NCBI GenBank assembly: GCA_017463225.1
Contig: JAFTPO010000013.1
Span: forward strand, 1-48,100
Length of the DNA stretch: 48,100 bases
Direction: 5' to 3'
DNA from: Lachnospiraceae bacterium
GTDB taxonomy: Bacteria > Bacillota > Clostridia > Lachnospirales > Lachnospiraceae
Position numbers and translations under genes: made by a program. Below are positions 32,407 to 42,850 of the stretch, piece by piece. The notes under the pieces are model-generated. The model was not told where the DNA came from, did not search any database, and was given only the letters and a program-made list of their open reading frames with translations. Numbering within the stretch: the stretch's first letter is position 1; each line of letters begins with the position of its first letter.

Positions 32407-35127
32407 ATGGGACTTTTTGGTAGTTTCTTTGAGAAAATTCCTTTCTTGTCCAATTTGGGGGGCAAGAAGAAATCAACCAAAAGTAATGTTGAGCTTCAAT
32501 ATGATAAAGCCATTAACCAGATGGAAAATGGTAACGCAGAAGAAGCTGTAGAAATATTAGAAAAGATTGTTGACATTGCTATTGTTGATGCAAACTATAA
32601 GAATTTTGGAGTAGATTCTCTTAAGATATTAGGAGAACTGCATGAGACAGGTAAATACAGTAACAGTAAGATTGCTGTTGATAAGGCTAAAGCTTGTCAG
32701 TACTATGAGAAGTATGTAAAGCTCAACAAGGATGGTGAGATGATTTATAAGCTTGCCAAGATGCTTCTTGAGATACAGAATTTCTCTAAAGCGATAACTT
32801 ACTTTGAGAAGGCTACAGACTGCGGAATTAAGGCAGCATATATGAATTTAGGTAGTATATATGAGAATGGCCTTCAGAGAGTAGATCAGTATGGAAACAA
32901 GAGTGATTATGTTGTACCTATAGATTATGATAAGGCTATGATGTGGTATAAGAAGCTTGCTGATACAGGGGATAGTAAGGCGAAGCTTGCTTATGACAGA
33001 GTAGAGTACGCTAGCAAACATACTGACAGTATAGAGTTTGAGGAAAAGGATAAGCTCTATACAGCTATATCAGAAGAGAGACGCGCAAAGGGCAAGGAGC
33101 CAAGATATAAGGCTATTGATCCTTCAAGACTTCAGTATCAGTATACCTATGTTCATAACCAGGTGGATGGTTATATTCACAAGCTTCCTAAGGACTGGGT
33201 TAAAACTATAAATGAAGATACAGATGAGGAGTACTATGCTCCAAGTCTTACATATAAGGACTTTGAGATGTATGTGTCTTACGACAGTATACCTAGAGAT
33301 TCCAAGAAGACTCTTGAGAATTATTTGAGATATTGTAACGATGCCTTCGAAGAGGAGCTTCAGCTTAAGGCATACATTACAGAGTATTCAGATGGTATAT
33401 GTACAACCTTCTACCATAAGGAGATGGAGAAGGGTATAGTTACATTTGCGTTCTATAAGGGCAAGAGACTTGCATGTATGAAGTTTGTATGTGCATCTAT
33501 GGAGATTATCGAGCAGTATGAGGAGATTATATTTGAAACAGCTAACTCCTTTGCATTTGTAGATCCAACTCTTGTAAGTGAGCAGAGTGCAAACCGTAAG
33601 GAGAATCAGTACTATAGTGAGGCTGTATATTGCTATTATTTAGAGGATTATGAAGGAGCCATGACAGCTGCTAAGCAGGCACTTAAGCTGGGTAGTATAA
33701 AGGCTAGTTATCTTCTTATAGAGCTTTACTTTGATGATGATTCACCATATAAGGATATAGAGAAGACTATAAGCTATGCAAAGCAGCTTTTTGATGCAAC
33801 TAAGGATCCTGACCTTGCGTTCTTGCTTGGTAATATATATGACCAGCAGCTTAAGGATTATATGAAGGCTCTTAACTGGTATGAGCATGCTCATAGATTG
33901 GGTCATAAGAGAGTTTCTTTCTATCTTGGTAGATTCTATTACTATGGAGTACTTAGGACTAAGAGAGATGGAGAGAAGGCATTAGAGTACTTTAGAGAAG
34001 CTCAGGCAAATGGTATTCTTGAGGCAGAGGCATATATCAAGGATATAGAAGAGCTAAAGGGAGAAGATCTTCAGACAAGCGTGGATAAGTGGGAGAGAGC
34101 AGTTGAGGCAGGTAGTGGAGCAGCAGCTCTTAAGGTTGCACTTTACAAGCAGAGCCAGGTATTCTTTATGGCTAACTCTTATGAGATTGAAAAAGCATTT
34201 AATGAAGCTCTTGGACTTGGTAGTTATCAGGCCGCTTATGAGCTTGGAAAGATATACCAGCAGCAGGAGGCAGCTGAAGATTACAGAGGAGAGATTAAGA
34301 GTATTAAGTACTTTGAGAGAGCTTATGATAATCATTATGAGGACTTCGATAAGGATAATCTCTTCAAGGTAGTAGAGTATAAGGCTAGTAAGGTTGAAAG
34401 TATAGATGATAAGATAGACTTATATCTTCAGAGTGCATGTATGGGATATGTTCCGGCTGTAGAGAAGGTAATAGAACTTGCAAGCACAGCAGATAAGAAG
34501 ATTGAGACTCTTTACATGGAGCTTCAGAGTATCGCTGAAACAGGCGATGATTCAGCTATTATAGCTATGAATAAGCTTGAGAAGAAGTTTAATTCACTTG
34601 TTATAAAACAGCCTACAGATGCTCAGAAGATTATTGAGAATAAGTTCTTTAGACTATGTGTACCTAAGGAATGTACAGCAGTTATAAATGATGATGGTGG
34701 TACAATTAAGTTTGCGGATTCGGTGGTTGAGTTTGCGGTTGCTGAGATGCCTGTTAAGGCTGAGGAGGAAGCAGATTACCTTAAGATTTACAAGCTTATA
34801 TTATCAGAGTATCTTCCTGATGACAGTGCTGAAATCGTTATTGCTAACTCTAGAATGATTGGTTCAGGTATAAGAGATAATAAGAATAATATTCATTCAT
34901 ACAGTATTCTTCTCATAAGCTCTAAGAACCAGTATCTCTTTAAGCTTAGCTCACGAGACAGACGTGAGATGATGCAGTTTAAGGATAGGGTTCTTGAGAT
35001 TGCGAAGTCGCTTGTAGAGACAGGAGAAATCTATGTAGCTACTGATGGCGAGAGAAAGAATATCGGACTTTCATGGTTGCTTAAGTCTAACGAAAGTGGA
35101 TTCTTATCAATCGGAAAGATGGATTAA
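32407..35127 (+). CDS. Large Sel1/TPR-repeat protein
   Basis: This 906-residue cytoplasmic protein has two blocks of Sel1/TPR-like helical repeats: residues ~25-210 (AYMNLGSIYENGLQ, DYDKAMMWYKKLADTGDSKA) and ~400-700 (AFLLGNIYDQQLKDYMKALNWYEHAHRLGHKR, YELGKIYQQQ). Between them and at the C-terminus (~720-906) are two related alpha/beta segments, with KLPKDWVKTI matching RLCVPKECTAVI. Such proteins are scaffolds; no enzyme motif is seen. RBS: AAAGGAGGA. It looks monocistronic, between the whiA-crh unit and clpB. Confidence 0.75.
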   Translation: MGLFGSFFEKIPFLSNLGGKKKSTKSNVELQYDKAINQMENGNAEEAVEILEKIVDIAIVDANYKNFGVDSLKILGELHETGKYSNSKIAVDKAKACQYYEKYVKLNKDGEMIYKLAKMLLEIQNFSKAITYFEKATDCGIKAAYMNLGSIYENGLQRVDQYGNKSDYVVPIDYDKAMMWYKKLADTGDSKAKLAYDRVEYASKHTDSIEFEEKDKLYTAISEERRAKGKEPRYKAIDPSRLQYQYTYVHNQVDGYIHKLPKDWVKTINEDTDEEYYAPSLTYKDFEMYVSYDSIPRDSKKTLENYLRYCNDAFEEELQLKAYITEYSDGICTTFYHKEMEKGIVTFAFYKGKRLACMKFVCASMEIIEQYEEIIFETANSFAFVDPTLVSEQSANRKENQYYSEAVYCYYLEDYEGAMTAAKQALKLGSIKASYLLIELYFDDDSPYKDIEKTISYAKQLFDATKDPDLAFLLGNIYDQQLKDYMKALNWYEHAHRLGHKRVSFYLGRFYYYGVLRTKRDGEKALEYFREAQANGILEAEAYIKDIEELKGEDLQTSVDKWERAVEAGSGAAALKVALYKQSQVFFMANSYEIEKAFNEALGLGSYQAAYELGKIYQQQEAAEDYRGEIKSIKYFERAYDNHYEDFDKDNLFKVVEYKASKVESIDDKIDLYLQSACMGYVPAVEKVIELASTADKKIETLYMELQSIAETGDDSAIIAMNKLEKKFNSLVIKQPTDAQKIIENKFFRLCVPKECTAVINDDGGTIKFADSVVEFAVAEMPVKAEEEADYLKIYKLILSEYLPDDSAEIVIANSRMIGSGIRDNKNNIHSYSILLISSKNQYLFKLSSRDRREMMQFKDRVLEIAKSLVETGEIYVATDGERKNIGLSWLLKSNESGFLSIGKMD

Positions 35128-35142
35128 GGACATAAGAATACA

Positions 35143-35183
35143 AATAGGACGTGCAAAGGGAGTTATCTGGCGCACGTCCTATT
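35143..35183 (+). terminator. Hairpin after the Sel1-repeat gene
   Basis: AATAGGACGTGC (35143-35154) and its exact complement (35172-35183) form a 12-bp perfect stem. Only CTATTTA follows, so termination strength is uncertain. Confidence 0.55.
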
Positions 35184-35234
35184 CTATTTAAAAAACAGTA
35201 ATACATCAGAAAATTGATAAAACATTTTTTGGTT

Positions 35235-35279
35235 CAATCTTAAAAAAGTTGTTGACAATTTTAAGATTGGTGTTATAGT
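35235..35279 (+). promoter_or_regulatory. clpB promoter overlapped by an 11-bp inverted repeat
   Basis: Consensus -35 TTGACA (35252-35257), 16-bp spacer, -10 TATAGT (35274-35279). The inverted repeat CAATCTTAAAA (35235-35245) / TTTTAAGATTG (35259-35269) is perfect, has a 13-bp spacer and straddles the -35. It resembles neither CIRCE (TTAGCACTC-N9-GAGTGCTAA) nor the CtsR heptads, so a different heat-shock repressor may act here. Confidence 0.7.
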
Positions 35280-35353
35280 TGTAGTAGAACAAACGGAACA
35301 AAAAAGGGGATAGAGATTCTGTTTGTAATTCGATTGTAAGGAGGATGATTGAT

Positions 35354-37930
35354 ATGGATGCAGAAAAGTTTACACGAAAATCACTAGAGGTAATTGAGAA
35401 TTGTGAGAAGCTTGCATATGAGTACAATAATCAGGAGATTGATCAGGAGCATCTTCTCTGTAGCTTGGTAACAGTTGATGATAGTTTAATAGCCAAGCTT
35501 CTTGAAAATATGGAAATTAATGTGGATGCATTCGCAAGAGAATGTGAGAAGCTGGTTGCATACAGACCTAAGGTATCTGGTGGTAAGCTTTTTACCAGTC
35601 CTGACTTTTCTAAGGCGCTGATTCAGGCAGAGAAGGAAGCGAAGCAGATGGGAGATTCCTTTGTATCTGTAGAGCACCTGTTCCTTGGTATTTTAGAAAA
35701 AATGAATAAGGCTGTTAAAGGTCTTGTTATGGGCTATGGAATTAACAGAAATAAGTTTTTGCAGGTACTGGCGGCAGTTAGAGGAACTAAGCGAGTGGAA
35801 AGCGATAATCCGGAGGCAACCTATGATAGCTTAAATAAGTATGGATACAATCTGGTAGAAAGAGCCAGAGACCAGAAGCTAGACCCGGTTATAGGAAGAG
35901 ATAATGAGATTAGAAATATAATTAGAATTCTTTCTAGAAAGACCAAGAACAATCCTGTTCTTATAGGTGAGCCTGGAGTTGGTAAGACAGCAGCTATAGA
36001 GGGATTAGCTCAGAGGATTGTAAGAGGTGATGTTCCGGATTCTCTTAAGGATAAGGAAATATTTGCCCTTGATATGGGAGCTATGCTGGCAGGTGCCAAG
36101 TACAGAGGAGAATTTGAAGAGAGACTAAAGGCAGTTCTTGATGAGGTAAAGAATTCTGATGGAAACATTATTCTTTTCATAGATGAGCTTCACACTATAG
36201 TGGGAGCAGGTAAGACAGATGGAGCTATGGATGCAGGCAATATGCTTAAGCCACTTCTCGCCAGAGGAGAGCTTCACTGTATAGGAGCTACCACCTTAGA
36301 TGAGTATAGAAAGTATATTGAAAAGGATGCGGCTTTAGAGAGAAGATTTCAGCCTGTACTTGTAAATGAGCCAACAGTAGAGGACACTATATCTATACTT
36401 AGAGGTATAAAGAATAGATATGAGGTATTCCATGGTGTTAAGATTAATGATGGAGCATTGGTAAGTGCTGCTACACTTTCTAATAGATATATTACTGATA
36501 GATTCCTGCCAGATAAGGCAATTGATCTTGTGGATGAAGCCTGCGCTATGATTAAAACTGAGCTTGATTCTATGCCTGCAGAGTTAGACGAGATATCTAG
36601 AAGAATAATGCAGTTGGAGATAGAGGAGGCAGCTCTTAAGAACGAGGATGATAAGCTTAGTCAGGACAGACTTGCTACTCTTAGAGAGGAGCTTTCTGAG
36701 CTTAAGGAAAAGTCTAAGCAGATGAAGGCCATTTGGGAGAATGAAAAGGCTGGAGTTGAAAAGGTTAGAAAGCTTAGAGAAGAATTAGAGATAATAGATA
36801 ATGAGATTCAGATTGCAGAGAGAGCTTATAACCTGGAGAAAGCTGCAGAGCTTAAGTATGGAAGACTTCCACAGATTAAGAAGGAATTAGAAGACTTGGA
36901 AGCAAGCGATGCAGTAAAGCAGAAGAATCTTGTTCATGAGTGTGTAACTGATGAGGAGATCGCGAAGATAATATCTAAGTGGACAGGAATACCTGTGTCA
37001 AAGCTTACTGAAAGTGAGAGAAATAAAACTCTTAACCTGGCGGATGAACTTCACAAGAGAGTTATAGGTCAGAATGAGGCAGTGGATTTAGTAAGTGATG
37101 CCATAGTGCGTTCTAAAGCAGGTATTAAGGATCCAACAAAGCCTATTGGAAGCTTCTTGTTCTTAGGCCCTACAGGTGTAGGTAAGACAGAGCTTGCTAA
37201 GACTTTGGCAGAAGCACTATTTGACAATGAAGCAAATATGGTTCGTATTGATATGAGCGAGTATATGGAGAAACACAGTGTGGCAAGACTTATTGGAGCT
37301 CCTCCGGGATATGTGGGCTATGACGAAGGTGGTCAGCTGACTGAGGCTGTCAGAAGAAAGCCGTATTCTGTAGTGCTTTTTGATGAGATAGAGAAGGCAC
37401 ATCCGGATGTATTTAATGTGTTGCTTCAGGTTTTAGATGATGGTAGAATCACAGATTCAAAGGGTAAGACAGTAGACTTCAAGAACACTATCCTTATAAT
37501 GACCTCTAACATTGGCTCAGAATATTTGCTTTCAGGTATAGATTCTGCAGGAGAGATAACTGCTGATTGCCAGGAGAAGGTTATGGGAATGCTAAGACAG
37601 CATTTTAGACCTGAATTTCTTAACCGATTGGATGAGACTATTATGTTTAAACCATTGGATAAGGCTGCAATATCAGACATCGTTAAGCTCTTGTTGGTGG
37701 ATTTAAATAAGAGAATTCAGGATAAGGAGCTTTCTCTTGAGATATCTGATAAGGCGATGGAGCATATTATCGAAGCTGGTTACGATCCATATTATGGAGC
37801 AAGACCGCTTAAGCGATATCTTCAGAAAAATGTGGAAACTCTTGTGGCTAGAAGGATACTTCAGGATGTGCTTCGCGCTGGTGATGTGATGACCATAGAT
37901 TATGATGGAGAAAAACTATATATCAGGTAG
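35354..37930 (+). CDS. clpB: ClpB-type AAA+ disaggregase
   Basis: The 858-residue protein has a Clp N domain (about 1-145), AAA-1 with Walker A GEPGVGKT (205-212) and LFIDELHT, a long coiled-coil middle domain (about 405-525), and AAA-2 with GPTGVGKT (605-612), FDEIEKAHP and the D2-small C-terminal domain. The full middle domain and the absence of a ClpP-binding LGF/IGF loop in AAA-2 indicate ClpB, not ClpC. It resolves protein aggregates with DnaK. The ATG at 35354 is nine bases after AAGGAGG; an ATG at 35345 abuts that site. Confidence 0.93.
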   Translation: MDAEKFTRKSLEVIENCEKLAYEYNNQEIDQEHLLCSLVTVDDSLIAKLLENMEINVDAFARECEKLVAYRPKVSGGKLFTSPDFSKALIQAEKEAKQMGDSFVSVEHLFLGILEKMNKAVKGLVMGYGINRNKFLQVLAAVRGTKRVESDNPEATYDSLNKYGYNLVERARDQKLDPVIGRDNEIRNIIRILSRKTKNNPVLIGEPGVGKTAAIEGLAQRIVRGDVPDSLKDKEIFALDMGAMLAGAKYRGEFEERLKAVLDEVKNSDGNIILFIDELHTIVGAGKTDGAMDAGNMLKPLLARGELHCIGATTLDEYRKYIEKDAALERRFQPVLVNEPTVEDTISILRGIKNRYEVFHGVKINDGALVSAATLSNRYITDRFLPDKAIDLVDEACAMIKTELDSMPAELDEISRRIMQLEIEEAALKNEDDKLSQDRLATLREELSELKEKSKQMKAIWENEKAGVEKVRKLREELEIIDNEIQIAERAYNLEKAAELKYGRLPQIKKELEDLEASDAVKQKNLVHECVTDEEIAKIISKWTGIPVSKLTESERNKTLNLADELHKRVIGQNEAVDLVSDAIVRSKAGIKDPTKPIGSFLFLGPTGVGKTELAKTLAEALFDNEANMVRIDMSEYMEKHSVARLIGAPPGYVGYDEGGQLTEAVRRKPYSVVLFDEIEKAHPDVFNVLLQVLDDGRITDSKGKTVDFKNTILIMTSNIGSEYLLSGIDSAGEITADCQEKVMGMLRQHFRPEFLNRLDETIMFKPLDKAAISDIVKLLLVDLNKRIQDKELSLEISDKAMEHIIEAGYDPYYGARPLKRYLQKNVETLVARRILQDVLRAGDVMTIDYDGEKLYIR

Positions 37931-37939
37931 TGAATTGTA

Positions 37940-37966
37940 AGAGGCTGTGAATCCAGCCTCTTTTTT
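37940..37966 (+). terminator. Intrinsic terminator after clpB
   Basis: AGAGGCTG...CAGCCTCT with a T-run (37960-37966). The T-run leads directly into LytTR-like site B. Confidence 0.85.
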
Positions 37967-37992
37967 ACGCAAAAAAGTATTATTTTTACGCA
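37966..37992 (+). promoter_or_regulatory. LytTR-like direct repeat, site B
   Basis: TACGCA at 37966-37971 and 37987-37992, 21 bp apart. An extended -10, TGCTATAGT (TATAGT 38020-38025), begins 33 bp after the second half-site; an overlapping TATAAT lies at 38026. No -35. It would drive the BMP-kinase-HD-GYP operon. Confidence 0.7.
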
Positions 37993-38087
37993 TAATAAGT
38001 AATATGAACAAAAATGTGCTATAGTTATAATCGGATAAGTGTAATAACTGATAAATATTATAATAGAGAACAAAAGAGGTATATGGT

Positions 38088-39185
38088 ATGAAGAAAATTG
38101 CTATTATAGCTGTAACTATACTTTCGTTGATTATAGTAGGTATATTTTACATAACAAATAGGTATTTAAATGAGGAACCTGAAATAGGTACTACAAAGGT
38201 AGGAATACTATACAATGGTGAAGTTGATGACAAGGGTTGGGGTCAGTCTCATTATGAAGGAATAAATGACAGTGCTAATCAGCTCAATCTTCAAATTATT
38301 TACAAGGAAAACGTTCCTTTTGACAAAAGCTGTATGGATACTATGGAAGGTATGATAGAGGATGGCTGTCAGGTTATTATCTGTAATTCATTTAACTATG
38401 GAGAATGGATTTTAAAGGTTGCAGAAAAACATCCGGATGTTGTATTCCTTCATGCAACAGGAACTGAAACTGGAGATAACATTACCACTTATTTTGGAAG
38501 AATGTATCAGATGAGATATTTAAGTGGAATAGTGGCTGGTATGCAGACTGAGACAAATAATATAGGATATGTGGCAGCGTTTCCTATATCTGAGGTTAAT
38601 CGAGGAATCAACGCATTTACCTTAGGCGTGAAGTCGGTTAATCCTGATGCTACAGTAAATGTGATTTTTACAGAAAGCTGGACAGATTACGAAGCGAATA
38701 AAATTGCTGCGGAAAAGCTTGTAGAAGAGATTGATGTGGATATTATAGCTATGCATTGTGATAGTATAGCGCCTCTTGATGTGGCAGAGGAAAAAGGGGT
38801 ATGGTCTATAGGTTATAATATGGATAACAGTAAGTTTTATCCAAACAGCTTTTTGACTGCACCGGTGTGGAACTGGTCAAGCTTCTACACACCACAGATA
38901 GAGAAGATAATTCAAGGAAGATATTACTCCGGGAATTATTGGCAAGGATCAGAGACAGGGCTTATCAAGCTGGCACCTTTAACAGAGAACGTAAAACCAG
39001 GAATATCTACAGTAGTAGCGGAGAAGAAGGCTATGCTAGATGCAGGCACCTATGATGTTTTCTATGGTCCTGTAGTAGATATAGATGGAAATCTTAGAAT
39101 ATTAGAAGGAGAGAATATGCCGGATGAGCTGATGCTAAATGCATTTGACTGGTATGTGGAGGGCGTAAAAATATATGAAAAATAA
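38088..39185 (+). CDS. Membrane-anchored BMP/PnrA-type ligand-binding protein 1
   Basis: The 365-residue protein has an N-terminal membrane helix (about 4-24) without a lipobox Cys, followed by a BMP/PnrA-like periplasmic-binding domain: VGILYNGEVDDKGWGQSHYEGI, DTMEGMIEDGCQVIICNSF, YVAAFPISEVNRGINAFTLGV. Classical BMP proteins bind nucleosides and serve ABC importers. No permease or ATPase gene is present here, and the gene overlaps a second copy and then a hybrid kinase, so a receptor role is more likely. Site B controls it. Confidence 0.88.
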   Translation: MKKIAIIAVTILSLIIVGIFYITNRYLNEEPEIGTTKVGILYNGEVDDKGWGQSHYEGINDSANQLNLQIIYKENVPFDKSCMDTMEGMIEDGCQVIICNSFNYGEWILKVAEKHPDVVFLHATGTETGDNITTYFGRMYQMRYLSGIVAGMQTETNNIGYVAAFPISEVNRGINAFTLGVKSVNPDATVNVIFTESWTDYEANKIAAEKLVEEIDVDIIAMHCDSIAPLDVAEEKGVWSIGYNMDNSKFYPNSFLTAPVWNWSSFYTPQIEKIIQGRYYSGNYWQGSETGLIKLAPLTENVKPGISTVVAEKKAMLDAGTYDVFYGPVVDIDGNLRILEGENMPDELMLNAFDWYVEGVKIYEK

Positions 39186-40284
39186 AAGAATAAGATATAC
39201 ATTGATAGGTTTAGCAATAATTATTTTTGTATTTATCGTTGTTGTAATAATTACATTTAAGGGTAAAGGCTGGAAAAAGGATACGGATTCTATCAAGCTG
39301 GGATTTATAATGTCGGGAGCAGCTGATGAGGAAGGGTGGAATGGACTTCATTACGATGGAATTAACTCAGCTTGCAAGGAATTGGGTATAGAATTAATAG
39401 TTAAAGAGAATGTTAAGGAGTATTCAGGACAGTGTGAGATTGCTATACAGGAATTAGCAGAGGAAGATGTGGATATTATAATTCTTTCAAGCTATGGTTA
39501 TGCGTCGGAGGTAAAGGATGTCGTAAAGGAATATCCGGATATAACATTTTATTCAGAATCATTTGATTATTATGGAGACAATCTAAATTGTTACTTTGCC
39601 AGAATATATCAGGCAAGATATCTGTCGGGAGTTATAGCAGGACATATGTCTAAGACAGATGTTATTGGATATGTGGCAGCTATGTCTAATAGTGAGGTGA
39701 ATAGAGGAATTAATGCATTTACTCTTGGTGCGAGAAGAGCTAATCCTGACGTCAAAGTTGTGGTCGCATGGAGCAATTCGTGGGATAACGCCGATAAGGA
39801 AAAACAATTGGCAAAGAAGCTTGTGGATGAGGAAGATGCAGATGTATTGGTTTATCATCAAAATCAGCCTAATGTAGTCGCTGTTGCTGAGGATGAGGGG
39901 GTTTATTCTATAGGTTATCACGAGCCTTACGAAGGAGCCAGTGACAAATTTTTGACAACTGTTGAGTTTAGGTGGGATATAACTTATAAAGAATTATTGT
40001 CAGACTATGTTAGAGGTAAATCAAATGTGGTGAATACATATTGGTTTGGATTAGAGAAGGAAGCTATAGGTTTGACGACTGTATCTCCACTGGTTGGTTC
40101 GGATGTAATAGCTGATGTGGAGACTGCTAAGAATGAAATTATTTCTGGGGATAAGATTTTCTCTGGAGTAATATATGATAATCAAGGACAGCTTCGTTGT
40201 CATGAGGACGAAATAATAAGTGATCAAGTACTTATGAATAATATGGATTGGCATGTAGAGGGCGTATATATATATGAAGAATAG
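39175..40284 (+). CDS. Membrane-anchored BMP/PnrA-type ligand-binding protein 2
   Basis: The 369-residue paralogue of the preceding protein has an N-terminal anchor (about 8-28; no Cys) and the same domain layout: LGFIMSGAADEEGWNGLHYDGI, YVAAMSNSEVNRGINAFTLGA, and the C-terminal W.VEGV.IYE tail. It overlaps the upstream gene by 11 bp and the kinase by 11 bp. The two overlaps have nearly the same sequence, so the pair probably arose by tandem duplication. It may bind a different ligand or form a heterodimer with its neighbour. Confidence 0.88.
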   Translation: MKNKRIRYTLIGLAIIIFVFIVVVIITFKGKGWKKDTDSIKLGFIMSGAADEEGWNGLHYDGINSACKELGIELIVKENVKEYSGQCEIAIQELAEEDVDIIILSSYGYASEVKDVVKEYPDITFYSESFDYYGDNLNCYFARIYQARYLSGVIAGHMSKTDVIGYVAAMSNSEVNRGINAFTLGARRANPDVKVVVAWSNSWDNADKEKQLAKKLVDEEDADVLVYHQNQPNVVAVAEDEGVYSIGYHEPYEGASDKFLTTVEFRWDITYKELLSDYVRGKSNVVNTYWFGLEKEAIGLTTVSPLVGSDVIADVETAKNEIISGDKIFSGVIYDNQGQLRCHEDEIISDQVLMNNMDWHVEGVYIYEE

Positions 40285-42787
40285 AAAACGATTGATAAAT
40301 TATAGAACAGTACTGAGTGTAGCTGCTTTGCTTGGGATAATGGTTGTCGTGGGAAGCTTGCTTGGTATGAAGCTTAATCAGCTACTTATTGAACATATGG
40401 AAAAGCAGGTGACAGAGCAATCTAAGCTTTTGTCAGAACAAATACAGCAGGTTATTGAAATCCAATTTGTACAGCTAAACAATATAGCTAATGCGGTGGA
40501 GAAAAACGAGAGTAACCCCAATGCTGTGTTGCAGACAGTAGAACAGGAACGGGAGGGTATTACAGTAGGAGTACTCAAATTAGATGGAAGCGTGCTTATG
40601 GGAGCACCACTGGATATAACACATCATGAAGGTGTAAAAAGCTCTTTTAGAGGTGAGGCGGCGGTTTCCTATGAAAGTGGAGAAGGTATGGTGTTTTCCG
40701 TTCCGATTTATAGAGGTGAAAACATAAAATACGTTCTGTATAAAAAATATGATGAGACGGTTTTGGCAGATACATTTGGTAGAGATTGCTACGATGGGGA
40801 AGGCCATGTACTGTGGGCTAATAAGGACTTTGAAGTAATTATACCATTTGTGGATTCTTCTTATAACGGAAGCTTTCTTCAGCAGGATGCTGTGCAGGAA
40901 GGATTTTCTACTATAAAGGAAAAGATGGAATTAAGTACTGCCGCCAGTGCGTTTGTTAAGACCGATCAGGGTAGATTCTTCCTATTTGTATCTGAGGTGG
41001 AAAACTATGGAGTGTACACAGTTGGTGTTATACCAGAGAATGCCTTGTCAGATGGAATAACATACATTACCACACTTGTCCTTTGGGTGTTTGGACTTTT
41101 GCTTGTTTTATTTGTAATTATAACAGTATACCTTTTTATTACTGCTGAGAAGGCAAAGGAAAGTGATGAATTACGAGAAGCAAAGGAAGATGCAGAAAAT
41201 GCAAACAAGGCAAAAAGTCAGTTCCTTGCAAATATGTCTCATGAGATAAGGACTCCTATACATGGTATTATGGGAATGAATGAGATGGTGCTTAGAGAAA
41301 GCCAGGATGAGAATATTAGGGGGTATGCAAAAAATATTAAAAACGCCAGTGAGAATCTCCTTGAAATTATTAATGGTATTCTCGACTTTTCAAAGATAGA
41401 GGCTGGTAGAATTGAGATAGAGGAGGGAATGTATTCTTTAAATGGTCTGCTTAATGATGTTGTAAATATGATAGCTCCTATTGCTACGAAAAAGGGCTTG
41501 GCGTTTGATGTTAATGTGGATGATAGTCTTCCTAATGAGCTCTATGGAGACGTTGGAAAAGTTAGACAGATTATAATAAATCTTCTAAATAATGCTGTGA
41601 AATATACGCAGAAGGGAAAAGTTACCCTTGTTGTAAGGGGTAACCTGGTGGGAGATAATATTAATCTAAAAATGAAAATGGAAGACACTGGGATAGGTAT
41701 TAAGAAAGAGAATTTAGAAAAGTTATTCACAGACTTCCAAAGACTAGATATAGAAAAGAATAGAGATATTGAGGGTACTGGACTAGGTTTGGCTATAGTA
41801 AATAAGCTAGTTCAACATATGGGAGGAAAAATAAAGGTAACAAGTGAATATGGCAAAGGCTCTGTGTTCTCAGTTAGCATTCCTCAGAAAATTATCGATA
41901 GAAAGTGTATAGGAGATTTTAAGATGGCCCCAGAGACTGCTGTGGATGGAAATCGTAGTACAGGCTTTGTGGCTCCTACTGCTACAATACTGGTAGTGGA
42001 TGATCATGAGATGAACCTTATGGTTATGAAGAATCTTCTCAAGGAAAGTCAGGTGCAGGTGACTACATGTGGTAGTGGTAAAGAATGTATTGAACTTATG
42101 ATTAAGAACTCATATGATATTGTTATGCTAGATCATATGATGCCCGAGATGAATGGTATAGAAACTCTTGAATTGATAATCAAGAAGAATCTTAAGAGAG
42201 AGAGTAGGATAGTAGCCTTGACTGCAAATGCAATAGTTGGTGTTAAGGAGATGTATTTATCAAAGGGTTTTGATGATTATTTGAGTAAGCCAATAGATAC
42301 TATAAAATTAGAAAAACTATTGCTAAGTTTTATTCCGCATAATAAACTAGAAGAAGTGGAGACTCCTAAGTTTGAACAGCGCAAAGAGGAAAAAGCTACA
42401 GTTGTAGATAATAGTATTGACTCTGAGTACAAGTTTATAAATCAAGCTACAGGGTTGAAATACAGCTCGGAAAGTAAAGATATGTACAAATCATTCCTGC
42501 AGATATACTGCGATTTCGCAAAGGATAAGGTTGATCAGCTTACTACGAGTTTTGAGTGTAAGCATTGGGAGGACTATGTGACTTATGTTCATTCTGTAAA
42601 GTCCACTTCTTTAAATATAGGAGGCGAAAAGCTTTCTAAGCTTGCAGCAGATATAGAGGAGCGAGGTAATCGGTACTTGAACGGGGATGAGTCTGGTTTG
42701 GAATATCTTATCAGTACACATGATGAATTGATGAGATTGTATCAGTCAACATATGATGAGGCATTAAAGATTATGAATAGTATTTAG
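40274..42787 (+). CDS. Hybrid sensor histidine kinase with extracellular sensor, REC and Hpt
   Basis: The 837-residue protein has TM1 (about 13-33), an extracellular Cache-like region (about 35-268), TM2 (about 270-294), HisKA with H323 (NMSHEIRTPIHGI), an HATPase domain with NAVKYTQKG, DTGIGI and GTGLGLAIV, a receiver with D620 (VMLDHMMPEMNG) and a C-terminal Hpt with H773 (YVHSVKST). It has no output domain. The partners encoded upstream can present ligand to its outer domain, as LuxP or TorT do for their kinases; the HD-GYP protein with a receiver downstream is the likely phosphate acceptor. Both pairings are inferred from gene order. Confidence 0.92.
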   Translation: MKNRKRLINYRTVLSVAALLGIMVVVGSLLGMKLNQLLIEHMEKQVTEQSKLLSEQIQQVIEIQFVQLNNIANAVEKNESNPNAVLQTVEQEREGITVGVLKLDGSVLMGAPLDITHHEGVKSSFRGEAAVSYESGEGMVFSVPIYRGENIKYVLYKKYDETVLADTFGRDCYDGEGHVLWANKDFEVIIPFVDSSYNGSFLQQDAVQEGFSTIKEKMELSTAASAFVKTDQGRFFLFVSEVENYGVYTVGVIPENALSDGITYITTLVLWVFGLLLVLFVIITVYLFITAEKAKESDELREAKEDAENANKAKSQFLANMSHEIRTPIHGIMGMNEMVLRESQDENIRGYAKNIKNASENLLEIINGILDFSKIEAGRIEIEEGMYSLNGLLNDVVNMIAPIATKKGLAFDVNVDDSLPNELYGDVGKVRQIIINLLNNAVKYTQKGKVTLVVRGNLVGDNINLKMKMEDTGIGIKKENLEKLFTDFQRLDIEKNRDIEGTGLGLAIVNKLVQHMGGKIKVTSEYGKGSVFSVSIPQKIIDRKCIGDFKMAPETAVDGNRSTGFVAPTATILVVDDHEMNLMVMKNLLKESQVQVTTCGSGKECIELMIKNSYDIVMLDHMMPEMNGIETLELIIKKNLKRESRIVALTANAIVGVKEMYLSKGFDDYLSKPIDTIKLEKLLLSFIPHNKLEEVETPKFEQRKEEKATVVDNSIDSEYKFINQATGLKYSSESKDMYKSFLQIYCDFAKDKVDQLTTSFECKHWEDYVTYVHSVKSTSLNIGGEKLSKLAADIEERGNRYLNGDESGLEYLISTHDELMRLYQSTYDEALKIMNSI

Positions 42788-42850
42788 TTCAAAATAAAAT
42801 AAGTAGTATAGTGTAAAAAATGTGTTAAGAAACACAAAAGGGAAGTACTT

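Noticed and set aside
35235-35269. CIRCE element at clpB
   Set aside because: The inverted repeat sequence and 13-bp spacer do not match TTAGCACTC-N9-GAGTGCTAA.
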